This document shows, one piece after another, positions 1-5,405 of a stretch of 6,112 bases of DNA. Numbering within the stretch: position 1 is the stretch's first letter; every line of letters starts with the position of its first letter. The stretch spans positions 1 to 6,112 of the forward strand of contig JAUVPT010000107.1 of NCBI GenBank assembly GCA_030598525.1. Reading direction: 5' to 3'. The position numbers and the translations under genes were made by a program. Origin of the DNA: Gemmatimonadota bacterium. Its GTDB lineage: Bacteria; Gemmatimonadota; Gemmatimonadetes; Palauibacterales; Palauibacteraceae. Under the pieces are notes generated by a model. The model ran no database searches. It had not been told where the DNA came from and saw only the letters and a program-made list of their open reading frames with translations.

Positions 1-638
1 CCCTTCGGAATGTAGAAGATCGTCCCCAGGTAACCCTTCGGGCCCAGGGCCTTGTACCCCGCGACCTCGACCACGATGAACGAAATGATGGCCAGGGCGG
101 CAGTAACCGAAATGTTCCCGGTAGCCGAGGCGCCGAACGGGATGAGGCCCAGGAGGTTCCCGTACAGGATGAAGAAGAACAGCGTCACCACGTAGGGCAC
201 GAACTTCTCTCCCCCGTGACCGATGTTGGCCAGGGCGATATCGTCTCGAAGGTATACGTAGAACGCCTCGAAGAAGTTGAGGATCCCGCGAGGCGCGTCC
301 CGGCCGGCGTCTGTCCGGCCAGCCCTTCGCGCCGCCAGCCCGACGGTCAGGATCGTCAGCAGACTCGCCAGCATCAGGAAGATGACGTGTTTCGTGGGTG
401 ACAAGTCGACCTCGAACCGACCGACGCGAACCGGGGGAATACTGAGGGGCTCCAGGCTGATCTCGACCGGGCCGAACTCCAGCTTGTCTGAATCCACGAT
501 GTGGTGCACCATCGTCTCGGTGCCCCACTCCTCGGCATGCTCGACGGCCGGCGGCGCCTGCTCGGCGTCCGTAGCCGCGTGCTCCTGGGGACCGACCAGT
601 GCCAGACCGATCAGCGTGATTGCCAGTCCTGCGATCAT
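1..638 (-). CDS. atpB: ATP synthase F0 subunit a (partial, C-terminus off the left edge)
   Basis: Subunit a forms the two proton half-channels of the F-type ATP synthase beside the c-ring in the cytoplasmic membrane. The visible 212 codons start with a probable signal peptide (residues 1-17), then a His/Glu-rich stretch (about 19-55, with HAEEWGTETMVHHIVDS). Membrane segments follow at about 83-103, 147-169 and 174-195. The NLLGLIPFG and TGNISVTAALAIISFIVVE motifs are typical of this family. The essential arginine helix lies beyond the window edge. The ATG at 638 is chosen because the frame has a TAG stop at 680-678 and no other good start, and a weak CGGGA sits 6 nt upstream. The gene follows the small membrane protein by 39 nt. 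The signal-peptide form with this extension resembles AtpB of Bacteroidota and Gemmatimonadota. The family call is very secure and the lineage is inferred. Confidence 0.96.
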   Translation of the reverse strand, partial: MIAGLAITLIGLALVGPQEHAATDAEQAPPAVEHAEEWGTETMVHHIVDSDKLEFGPVEISLEPLSIPPVRVGRFEVDLSPTKHVIFLMLASLLTILTVGLAARRAGRTDAGRDAPRGILNFFEAFYVYLRDDIALANIGHGGEKFVPYVVTLFFFILYGNLLGLIPFGASATGNISVTAALAIISFIVVEVAGYKALGPKGYLGTIFYIPK

Positions 639-677
639 CCGTGTTCCCGATCTAGCAGATTGCTGAAGAACCCTGCT

Positions 678-1046
678 CTATTTCTCGCGAACCTTTCGGT
701 CCGCCGTCGTCACAGCCAGCCAGCCCGCCTCCAGGAGGAGGAAGACGACCAGCGCCATTCCATACGCGATCATCATCGCCCTGACAGGCGCCCCCGCCAG
801 CGTGGCCAATCCCCAGACCAGGACCCCGGTCCCGAATCGGCTCGCCATGCCGGCAACCCAAACGCGCGTGATCGTCTCGCTGCTCTCCAGGCACGCGGCC
901 AGGAGCCAGAACGAACCCGCCTGTACACTCCAGGCCGTTCCCACACCGATCGCCACGAGGGCAGCCGGGTGCCCCCCCGCGATCGCAGCCGCGACCCCGG
1001 CGGCGGACAGTGCCAGCGTCACCCACAGGTACCCGGCACGTCTCAC
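678..1046 (-). CDS. Small four-helix membrane protein in the atpI position (AtpI-like, family not recognised)
   Basis: This is a 122-aa, very hydrophobic protein with four likely membrane helices at about 6-24, 28-52, 73-89 and 91-113 and a short charged tail (DRKVREK). I do not recognise a conserved motif. Length, topology and place (after atpZ, before atpB) match AtpI, a small membrane protein thought to help assemble the c-ring, so an AtpI-like role is inferred from context only. The GTG at 1046 is chosen because it forms a GTGA overlap with the atpZ stop, implying translational coupling. The same frame stays open upstream to 1439, but that part lies inside atpZ in another frame and does not look like real protein. 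There is no strong Shine-Dalgarno sequence, which fits coupling. It could instead be an unrelated membrane protein captured in the operon. Confidence 0.82.
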   Translation of the reverse strand: MRRAGYLWVTLALSAAGVAAAIAGGHPAALVAIGVGTAWSVQAGSFWLLAACLESSETITRVWVAGMASRFGTGVLVWGLATLAGAPVRAMMIAYGMALVVFLLLEAGWLAVTTADRKVREK

Positions 1047-1318
1047 GTCTTGGGTCCGTCCGGGTCGCGCTCCGTGCCACTTCGAAGCTCGTCGCTCCGA
1101 TCCAACACCAGGTGCCGGTACATGCTGTAGAAGCCCGCCCCGAAGCCGGTGAAAGTACCGAGTAAGACAAAAAGCGGCTCCGTATGGAACCGCTCGTCCA
1201 GGATCGACCCGATCCAGGCGAACAGCGCGGTCGCGATGCCGAGCGTGAGTCCGTAGCCGCCGAACCGTCCGACGTCCTTCAGACCCGCACCCGGGTGGTT
1301 TCCATCGTTCAACGCCAC
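1043..1318 (-). CDS. atpZ: AtpZ/AtpI-family F0 accessory protein, first gene of the ATP synthase operon
   Basis: This is a 91-aa protein with two membrane helices (about 22-39 and 48-66) joined by a short loop with LDERFHTEPL. The layout Gly-rich helix, LD..., second helix with GTFTGFGAGFYSMYR, then a charged tail, is the pattern of AtpZ. That small subunit is encoded ahead of atpB in many bacteria and is proposed to act with AtpI in c-ring assembly or Mg/Ca handling. The frame is open back to a TTG at 1381, but that TTG overlaps the -35 box of the best promoter. The GTG at 1318 is preferred: GGGAGG lies 12 nt upstream (1331-1336) and the predicted mRNA would start near 1346. The spacing is slightly long, so the TTG at 1312 is a possible alternative. 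The 3' end overlaps the next gene by 4 nt. Confidence 0.85.
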   Translation of the reverse strand: MALNDGNHPGAGLKDVGRFGGYGLTLGIATALFAWIGSILDERFHTEPLFVLLGTFTGFGAGFYSMYRHLVLDRSDELRSGTERDPDGPKT

Positions 1319-1352
1319 GGCACCAACTCGCCTCCCGGTTACGGCCGCCGCG

Positions 1353-1381
1353 ACTATACCCGCTTGTGAAAATATCCGCAA
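1353..1381 (-). promoter_or_regulatory. Sigma70-like promoter for the atpZ-atpB operon
   Basis: On the minus strand, TTGCGG (1381-1376) and TATAGT (1358-1353) are separated by exactly 17 nt, and the spacer is AT-rich for this genome. TATAGT matches the consensus -10 at five of six positions. The predicted transcript starts near 1346, leaving a leader of about 28 nt that contains GGGAGG before the GTG at 1318. Seen in sequence; activity is inferred. Confidence 0.6.
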
Positions 1382-1391
1382 CAGCGCGCGC

Positions 1392-1417
1392 TTGACGCCC
1401 GGACCCGGTATTATCTA
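1392..1417 (+). promoter_or_regulatory. Weak candidate promoter for the MoxR-CNNM unit
   Basis: TTGACG (1392-1397) is followed by the only AT-rich patch in the gap, TATTATCTA (1409-1417). Spacing to TATCTA is 14 nt and to TATTAT only 11 nt, both shorter than the usual 16-18, so the pairing is doubtful. Position and orientation fit a promoter for the gene starting at 1479, about 60 nt downstream. Confidence 0.25.
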
Positions 1418-1464
1418 GCCTCCGTCGGGCTGACGGCACGGACGATGGTCGAGGCCCGGCTCAC

Positions 1465-1469
1465 GGAGG
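1465..1469 (+). promoter_or_regulatory. Shine-Dalgarno site for the MoxR ATPase
   Basis: GGAGG lies 9 nt before the ATG at 1479. This fixes that ATG as the start, since there is no competing well-spaced start downstream before the conserved AAA+ core. Confidence 0.8.
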
Positions 1470-1478
1470 CGAACTGAG

Positions 1479-2498
1479 ATGACTGGCAGCGGGGGGACGG
1501 GGATCGTGGCGAGTGGAAGCGACGTCGAGTTGTTGCAGGAGCTCTCGAAGGCGCGGCGGGCACTGGAAGAGCAGGTAGCCCGACGCATCGTGGGGCAGAA
1601 GGAAATCGTCGAGAAGCTCCTCATGGCCCTCCTGGCCGGAGGACACGCGCTCGTCGTCGGCGTCCCCGGCCTCGCGAAGACGACCCTGATCTCGACGCTG
1701 GCGGAGACGCTGCGGCTCCGATTCAGCCGGATCCAGTTCACACCCGACCTCATGCCGTCCGACATCACCGGGACGGAGGTCCTGGAAGAGGACGCCGAGA
1801 CCGGACGCCGCGTCTTCCAGTTCGTACCGGGCCCGGTGTTCGCGAACGTCATCCTGGCGGACGAGATCAACCGCACACCCCCGAAGACCCAGGCCGCGCT
1901 TCTGCAGGCGATGCAGGAGCTCTCGGTCACCGTCGGGAACGAGACACTCGTGCTGGAGCCACCGTTCTTCGTGCTGGCCACCCAGAACCCCATCGAGCAC
2001 GAGGGAACGTATCCGCTGCCCGAGGCACAGCTCGACCGGTTCATGCTGGAACTACGGATCACGTATCCGTCGTTCGAAGAAGAGCGGGAGATAGCGACCG
2101 TCACGACTTCCGCCGACTCGCGATCGATCGAACCGGTGATCGACGGCGAACGCCGGCGCAAATTCCAGGCCCTGGTGCGCCGGGTCCCGGCCCCGCCTTC
2201 GGTCGTGGACTACGCGGTGCGCCTCGCTCGCAGCACTCGCCCCGACGACCCGGGCGCTCCTGCCTTCATTCGCGAAATGGTGTCCTGGGGAGCCGGCCCC
2301 CGGGCCTCCCAGTACCTGGTGCTGGGTTGCAAGGCGAGGGCCGCGCTCCAGGGGCGACCCGTTCCGAACCTCGACGACGTGAGGGCGATAGCCCCGGACG
2401 TCCTGCGACATCGGATCGTACCGGGATTCGAGGCCGAAGCCGCGGGTCGCACGGCGGACGACCTCGTGGCTGACCTCATCAGTTCCGTCAGGACGTGA
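1479..2498 (+). CDS. MoxR-family AAA+ ATPase
   Basis: This 339-aa cytosolic AAA+ ATPase belongs to the MoxR family, whose members act as chaperones that mature or activate partner proteins. The length is typical. Motifs in order: Walker A GVPGLAKT (61-68), Walker B VILADEIN (124-131) followed by RTPPKTQAALLQAMQE, sensor 1 in ATQNP (167-171) with IEHEGTYPLPEAQLDRF including the Arg187 region, and sensor 2 in GAGPRAS (271-277) within the C-terminal lid. All catalytic motifs look intact. The first 14 or so residues are a Gly/Ser-rich lead. The gene overlaps the following CNNM gene by 4 nt (GTGA), so the two are probably co-translated. MoxR genes usually sit beside DUF58 and von Willebrand A genes. 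None is visible here, so the client is unknown and the CNNM protein is only a positional candidate. Confidence 0.95.
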   Translation: MTGSGGTGIVASGSDVELLQELSKARRALEEQVARRIVGQKEIVEKLLMALLAGGHALVVGVPGLAKTTLISTLAETLRLRFSRIQFTPDLMPSDITGTEVLEEDAETGRRVFQFVPGPVFANVILADEINRTPPKTQAALLQAMQELSVTVGNETLVLEPPFFVLATQNPIEHEGTYPLPEAQLDRFMLELRITYPSFEEEREIATVTTSADSRSIEPVIDGERRRKFQALVRRVPAPPSVVDYAVRLARSTRPDDPGAPAFIREMVSWGAGPRASQYLVLGCKARAALQGRPVPNLDDVRAIAPDVLRHRIVPGFEAEAAGRTADDLVADLISSVRT

Positions 2499-3778
2499 CC
2501 CTGCTGATCGCGGTCCTCGCGATACTCCTAGTCCTGTCCGGGTTCTTCTCCGGCGGGGAGATCGCCTTCTTCTCGGTGCCCGACACGCGCGCCGAAGCGC
2601 TGGCCGAGGAGGGAAGACGCGGCTCCAGGGCCCTGGTGCGGCTCAAGTCGAGCCCCGATCGCCTGCTGATTACCCTCCTGATCGGGAACAACGTCGCGAA
2701 CATCGGGGCCGCGTCCGTCGCGACCTACGCCGCGATCCAGGCCTTTGGATCGGCGGGCGTCGGCATCGCGACCGGCGGGATGACACTCCTCGTCCTGTTC
2801 TTCGGCGAGATCGTGCCCAAGAGCTTCGCGGCGGCCAACGCCGAGAGGATCTCGCTCGCGATCGCCCCGGTCTTCCTCGGCCTCTCGAAAGCCCTGGCCG
2901 TGCTGGTCGTGCCCCTCGAGAAGCTCACCCGGACCGTGCTCCCCGACAGCGGACGAGTGATCCCGACAGTCACAGAGGCCGAGATACGCTCGCTCACGGA
3001 AATCGGACACGAAGTCGGCGAGATCGACCCGCACGAGCGTCGGATCATTCAGCAGGCTTTCACCCTCGACACGACGCAGGCGTGGGAGGTCATGACGCCG
3101 AGAGTCAGGATCTTCGCGTGGTCCGCCGACCACGCCCTCTCGGACATCGCATCCGAGTTGCAGACCGTTCCGTTCAGCCGAATACCCGTGTACGGAGACT
3201 CGCTGGATGAGATCACCGGCATCCTGTACGTGCGGGACGCCTACCAGGCCCTTCTATCCGGGCAGCGGGACGTGCGACTCGGCCGCCTGGCGCGCGAGGC
3301 CATGTTCGTCCCCGCGACCGTGGTGCTCAGCCAGCTGCTCGCCGAGTTCCAGGCCCGGCGCATCCACGCCGGGATCGTGGTGGATGAACACGGGGGAACG
3401 GACGGCCTGATCACGCTCGAGGACATCCTCGAGGAACTGGTGGGGGAGATCGACGACGAAATGGACGTCCCGACGGAGTCCTTCCAACGGGTCGGCAAGG
3501 ACACGATCGTCGTCGAGGGAGGCGTAGACCTGCGCGAAATCAACCACTTCTTCAACTGTACGCTTCCGGTTCTGGAACACCGTTCGCTGAACGGCTACCT
3601 GGTACAGGAGTTCGGCAGGGTACCCGATCCGCAGGAATCCGTCGAAGCGGAAGGACTCAGGATCGAGGTCATCAGCTCGAGCGATACACACGTGACCCGG
3701 GCGCGCATCACCCGGAATCCGGAGGAGCCTGCCGGCGACGGTGCGGACGAAGGCCCGCCCCGAGGCAGCGCCTCGTAG
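2495..3778 (+). CDS. CNNM/CorB-type transporter-like protein: DUF21 membrane domain, CBS pair, CorC_HlyC domain
   Basis: This 427-aa inner-membrane protein has the CNNM/CorB layout linked to magnesium (or cobalt) export or homeostasis. The DUF21 membrane domain spans about 1-150, with SGFFSGGEIAFFS (15-27), LLIGNNVANI (61-70) and FGEIVPKS (103-110); these polar Ser, Glu, Asn and Pro positions line the ion site in characterised members. A CBS pair follows (about 195-320), beginning VMTPR (199-203), then VPFSRIPVYG, and ending in a near-canonical VVDEHGGTDGLITLEDILEE stretch (296-315). A CorC_HlyC domain occupies about 335-405, and the last 20 residues are a disordered acidic/Gly-Pro tail. The GTG at 2495 is chosen because it overlaps the MoxR stop and places a membrane helix right at the N-terminus. 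The nearby AGGA is too close to serve alone, which suggests coupling. Soluble CorC (YbeX) lacks the membrane domain, so this is CorB/YfjD-like. The ion transported is not determined. Confidence 0.93.
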   Translation: MTLLIAVLAILLVLSGFFSGGEIAFFSVPDTRAEALAEEGRRGSRALVRLKSSPDRLLITLLIGNNVANIGAASVATYAAIQAFGSAGVGIATGGMTLLVLFFGEIVPKSFAAANAERISLAIAPVFLGLSKALAVLVVPLEKLTRTVLPDSGRVIPTVTEAEIRSLTEIGHEVGEIDPHERRIIQQAFTLDTTQAWEVMTPRVRIFAWSADHALSDIASELQTVPFSRIPVYGDSLDEITGILYVRDAYQALLSGQRDVRLGRLAREAMFVPATVVLSQLLAEFQARRIHAGIVVDEHGGTDGLITLEDILEELVGEIDDEMDVPTESFQRVGKDTIVVEGGVDLREINHFFNCTLPVLEHRSLNGYLVQEFGRVPDPQESVEAEGLRIEVISSSDTHVTRARITRNPEEPAGDGADEGPPRGSAS

Positions 3779-3797
3779 GACGGCCGGAACGAGTCCG

Positions 3798-4577
3798 TCA
3801 GACGGTCCCGAACACGGTGTTGCTGTACCAATCCACCAGGGCCTCGCCGAACAGGAAGGCGATGGCCGCCCCCAACCCGAGAAACACTCCGAACGGCACT
3901 TCCTTCTTCGTCTTCAGGCTGAGGGGAGCGAAGACGATCGTCCCGGCGAGGGCCCCGAGGAATATCGTGAGCGTCGCCCCGGCCGGCCCGAGAAAGGCGC
4001 CGACCATGGCCATCATCTTGATGTCCCCACCCCCCATCGCGGGCTTCTTGAACACCCATTCGCCGAGCACGCCCACCGCCAGGAGCACTCCGAACCCGAG
4101 GGTCGCGCCGATGAGCGAGGTGAGGATCGAGGGCGGCCCGGGAAGCAGCGCCAGGGCCAGTCCCGCCCCCAGGCCACCCAGGCTCAGGGCATCAGGAATG
4201 AGGTAGTGCCTGGCATCGATCAGGGAGATGGTCAGCAGCAAGCTGAACAGGATCGAACCCTGCAGGGACCGCCATGTGGGCCCATACAGCATTGCCATTC
4301 CCACCCAGATCAACACGGTGACGAGCTCTACGACGGGATACTGGATCGAGATCGACTCCCGACACTGCCGGCAGCGGCCGCGGAGCAGGATCCAGCTCAG
4401 GAGGGGGACATTGTCGTACCAGGCGATCGGCCCCCCGCATCCCGGACACTTCGACCGCGGCCGGACGAGGCTCTCGCCGTGCGGAAGGCGGCTCACGCAC
4501 ACGTTCATGAACGAGCCGACGGATGCCCCCAGGACTCCGGCGTAGACGAGGAATACGAGGTGTAGGGTCTGCGGCAT
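3798..4577 (-). CDS. pilD: Type IV prepilin peptidase / N-methyltransferase (A24A family)
   Basis: This 259-aa polytopic membrane aspartic protease cleaves the leader of type IV prepilins and type II secretion pseudopilins on the cytoplasmic side and methylates the new N-terminus. The N-terminal GSFMNVCVSRLP (21-32) and the zinc-binding pairs CPGC (44-47) and CRQC (69-72) mark the bifunctional form with a methylase domain. The catalytic aspartates are Asp121 in LIDARHYLIPD and Asp185 in GGGDIK. PFGVFLGLGA (228-237) is also typical. The length is normal, though compact. The ATG at 4577 follows the methyltransferase TGA (4580-4578) with no gap and has GGAGG 4 nt upstream. No pilin gene lies in the window, so substrates must be elsewhere. 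Its 3' end faces the CNNM gene across 19 nt. Confidence 0.96.
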   Translation of the reverse strand: MPQTLHLVFLVYAGVLGASVGSFMNVCVSRLPHGESLVRPRSKCPGCGGPIAWYDNVPLLSWILLRGRCRQCRESISIQYPVVELVTVLIWVGMAMLYGPTWRSLQGSILFSLLLTISLIDARHYLIPDALSLGGLGAGLALALLPGPPSILTSLIGATLGFGVLLAVGVLGEWVFKKPAMGGGDIKMMAMVGAFLGPAGATLTIFLGALAGTIVFAPLSLKTKKEVPFGVFLGLGAAIAFLFGEALVDWYSNTVFGTV

Positions 4578-4581
4578 TCAG

Positions 4582-4586
4582 CCTCC
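4582..4586 (-). promoter_or_regulatory. Shine-Dalgarno site for the prepilin peptidase, inside the methyltransferase end
   Basis: GGAGG lies on the minus strand 4 nt before the ATG at 4577, within the last codons (FGG) of the methyltransferase. It provides an independent ribosome entry point, which matters because the upstream frame is broken. Confidence 0.65.
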
Positions 4587-4735
4587 GAAGAGCCGGTCCA
4601 TGAGAATGGCGCCCGCGATCGCCGCATTGAGAGACTCGACCTTTCCTCTCATCGGAATCGCGACGACCCGGTCCGCTGCCGCCCGAATCGGGGCGGAAAC
4701 CCCTGCTCCTTCGTTGCCCAGAACCAGCGCCACAC

Positions 4736-4742
4736 GGGGGGG
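4736..4742 (-). repeat. Seven-base homopolymer at the frameshift point
   Basis: There are seven G on the plus strand (seven C in the coding sense). The frame before the tract encodes the N-terminal part, and the frame needed after it encodes GNEG and the C-terminal knot. A run of eight would restore a continuous reading frame through EPRPPRVALVLGNEG. Confidence 0.9.
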
Positions 4743-5360
4743 CGAGGCTCGGCGCGCTCCAGGATCTCGCCGTCCGCTTCCGCCGCCCACACCGGCGTAT
4801 TCCACTCCCGGAGTCGGGCCAGGACGTCCTCCCACGCAGCCTCGAAGACGGGCAGCCGAAACGACGACCCGGCGGCCGCCCGTACGACCTTCGGACCCCA
4901 CGGATCCGCGGTACCCGGCAGGATCAGGACGCCCCCGGCATCCAGCGCCTCGGCCGCCCGGATCAGCGTGCCCACGTTCCCGGGATCCCTGACGGCATCC
5001 AGAACCAGGGGCCTGGCCCCCTCCACGTCGGACCATGTCCACCCCGGAACGGGCGCCGTGGCGAGCCAGCCCTGCGGGGTTACGGTATCCGCGTGCACCC
5101 TGATCTCCGCATCGCTCACGAGCTCCGTCGATACACCGGCATCGACCGCCTCTGCCAGCAGGCCCCGGCCGTCTGGCTCCTCCACCGCCGCCTCGGTATA
5201 TAGCACCAGCGTCACCGGCCGGCCCGTGCGCAGGAACTCGGCCAGGACACGCGGTCCCTCGATGAGAAACTCACCGCGGGCTCGTCGTTCCTTGCGCCGG
5301 TGGAGCGCCCGTACGTGCTTGCTCTGACTCTGACTGGGCATGGCTGACTAATGTGAACCG

Positions 5361-5386
5361 GGCGCCGCCGCGGGGAAAGCGGCGCC
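5361..5386. repeat. Perfect 8-bp inverted repeat between the divergent methyltransferase and thiD genes
   Basis: GGCGCCGC (5361-5368) and GCGGCGCC (5379-5386) are exact inverted copies around a 10-nt centre containing GGGGAAA. As RNA on the plus strand this forms a GC-only stem ending directly before the thiD Shine-Dalgarno. There is no T-tract, so it is not an intrinsic terminator. It could be an operator or a leader hairpin, or only a consequence of high GC. Confidence 0.55.
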
Positions 5387-5394
5387 AAGGAAGG
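5387..5394 (+). promoter_or_regulatory. Shine-Dalgarno site for thiD
   Basis: AAGGAAGG ends 11 nt before the GTG at 5406 and supports that start. The only upstream ATG (5351) is followed at once by TGA and is not in the thiD frame. Confidence 0.6.
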
Positions 5395-5405
5395 CGAAGC
5401 GTATC

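Larger units (their letters stand above)
4578..5341 (-). pseudogene. SpoU/TrmH-family RNA 2'-O-methyltransferase, interrupted by a -1 frameshift
   Basis: Two overlapping frames together encode one SpoU-family (SPOUT) enzyme that transfers a methyl group from S-adenosylmethionine to a ribose 2'-OH in rRNA or tRNA. From the ATG at 5341, residues 1-202 hold an L30e-like substrate-binding domain (about 1-95, with FLIEGPRVLAEFL) and SPOUT motif 1, DPGNVGTLIRAAEA (119-132, with Asn122 and Arg128). The frame then leaves the family sequence and stops at 4649. The next frame supplies motif 2 (LVLGNEGAG) and motif 3 (IPMRGKVESLNAAIAGAILM), ending at 4578. The break falls in a run of seven G at 4736-4742. 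Adding one base gives a 254-aa protein, a normal length for RlmB-like or TsnR-like enzymes. A sequencing or assembly error is as likely as a real mutation. Without motifs 2 and 3 the product would be inactive. The exact RNA target cannot be told. No clear Shine-Dalgarno sequence precedes the ATG. Confidence 0.9.

Noticed and set aside
678..1439. Long minus-strand frame of 253 codons
   Set aside because: Its first half overlaps atpZ and its promoter in another frame and has no protein-like composition. Only the part from the GTG at 1046 onward is taken as a gene.
3779..3808. Possible bidirectional terminator between the convergent CNNM and peptidase genes
   Set aside because: Only GACGG/CCGTC with an 11-nt loop is visible, with no T-tract on either strand. 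The stem is too weak to call.
3741..4565. Plus-strand frame of 274 codons antisense to the prepilin peptidase
   Set aside because: It is rich in Arg, Gln, Pro and Glu, as expected for a shadow of a GC-rich gene. It covers a strand with perfect peptidase motifs and overlaps the CNNM gene end.
5319..5354. Rightward promoter for thiD (TTGCTC and TAATGT)
   Set aside because: The spacer would be 24 nt and neither box is a good match. The similar CTGACT copies are just the SQSQS codons of the methyltransferase.
5342..5405. TPP riboswitch upstream of thiD
   Set aside because: The gap is 64 nt, shorter than the aptamer, and the conserved CTGAGA element is absent.
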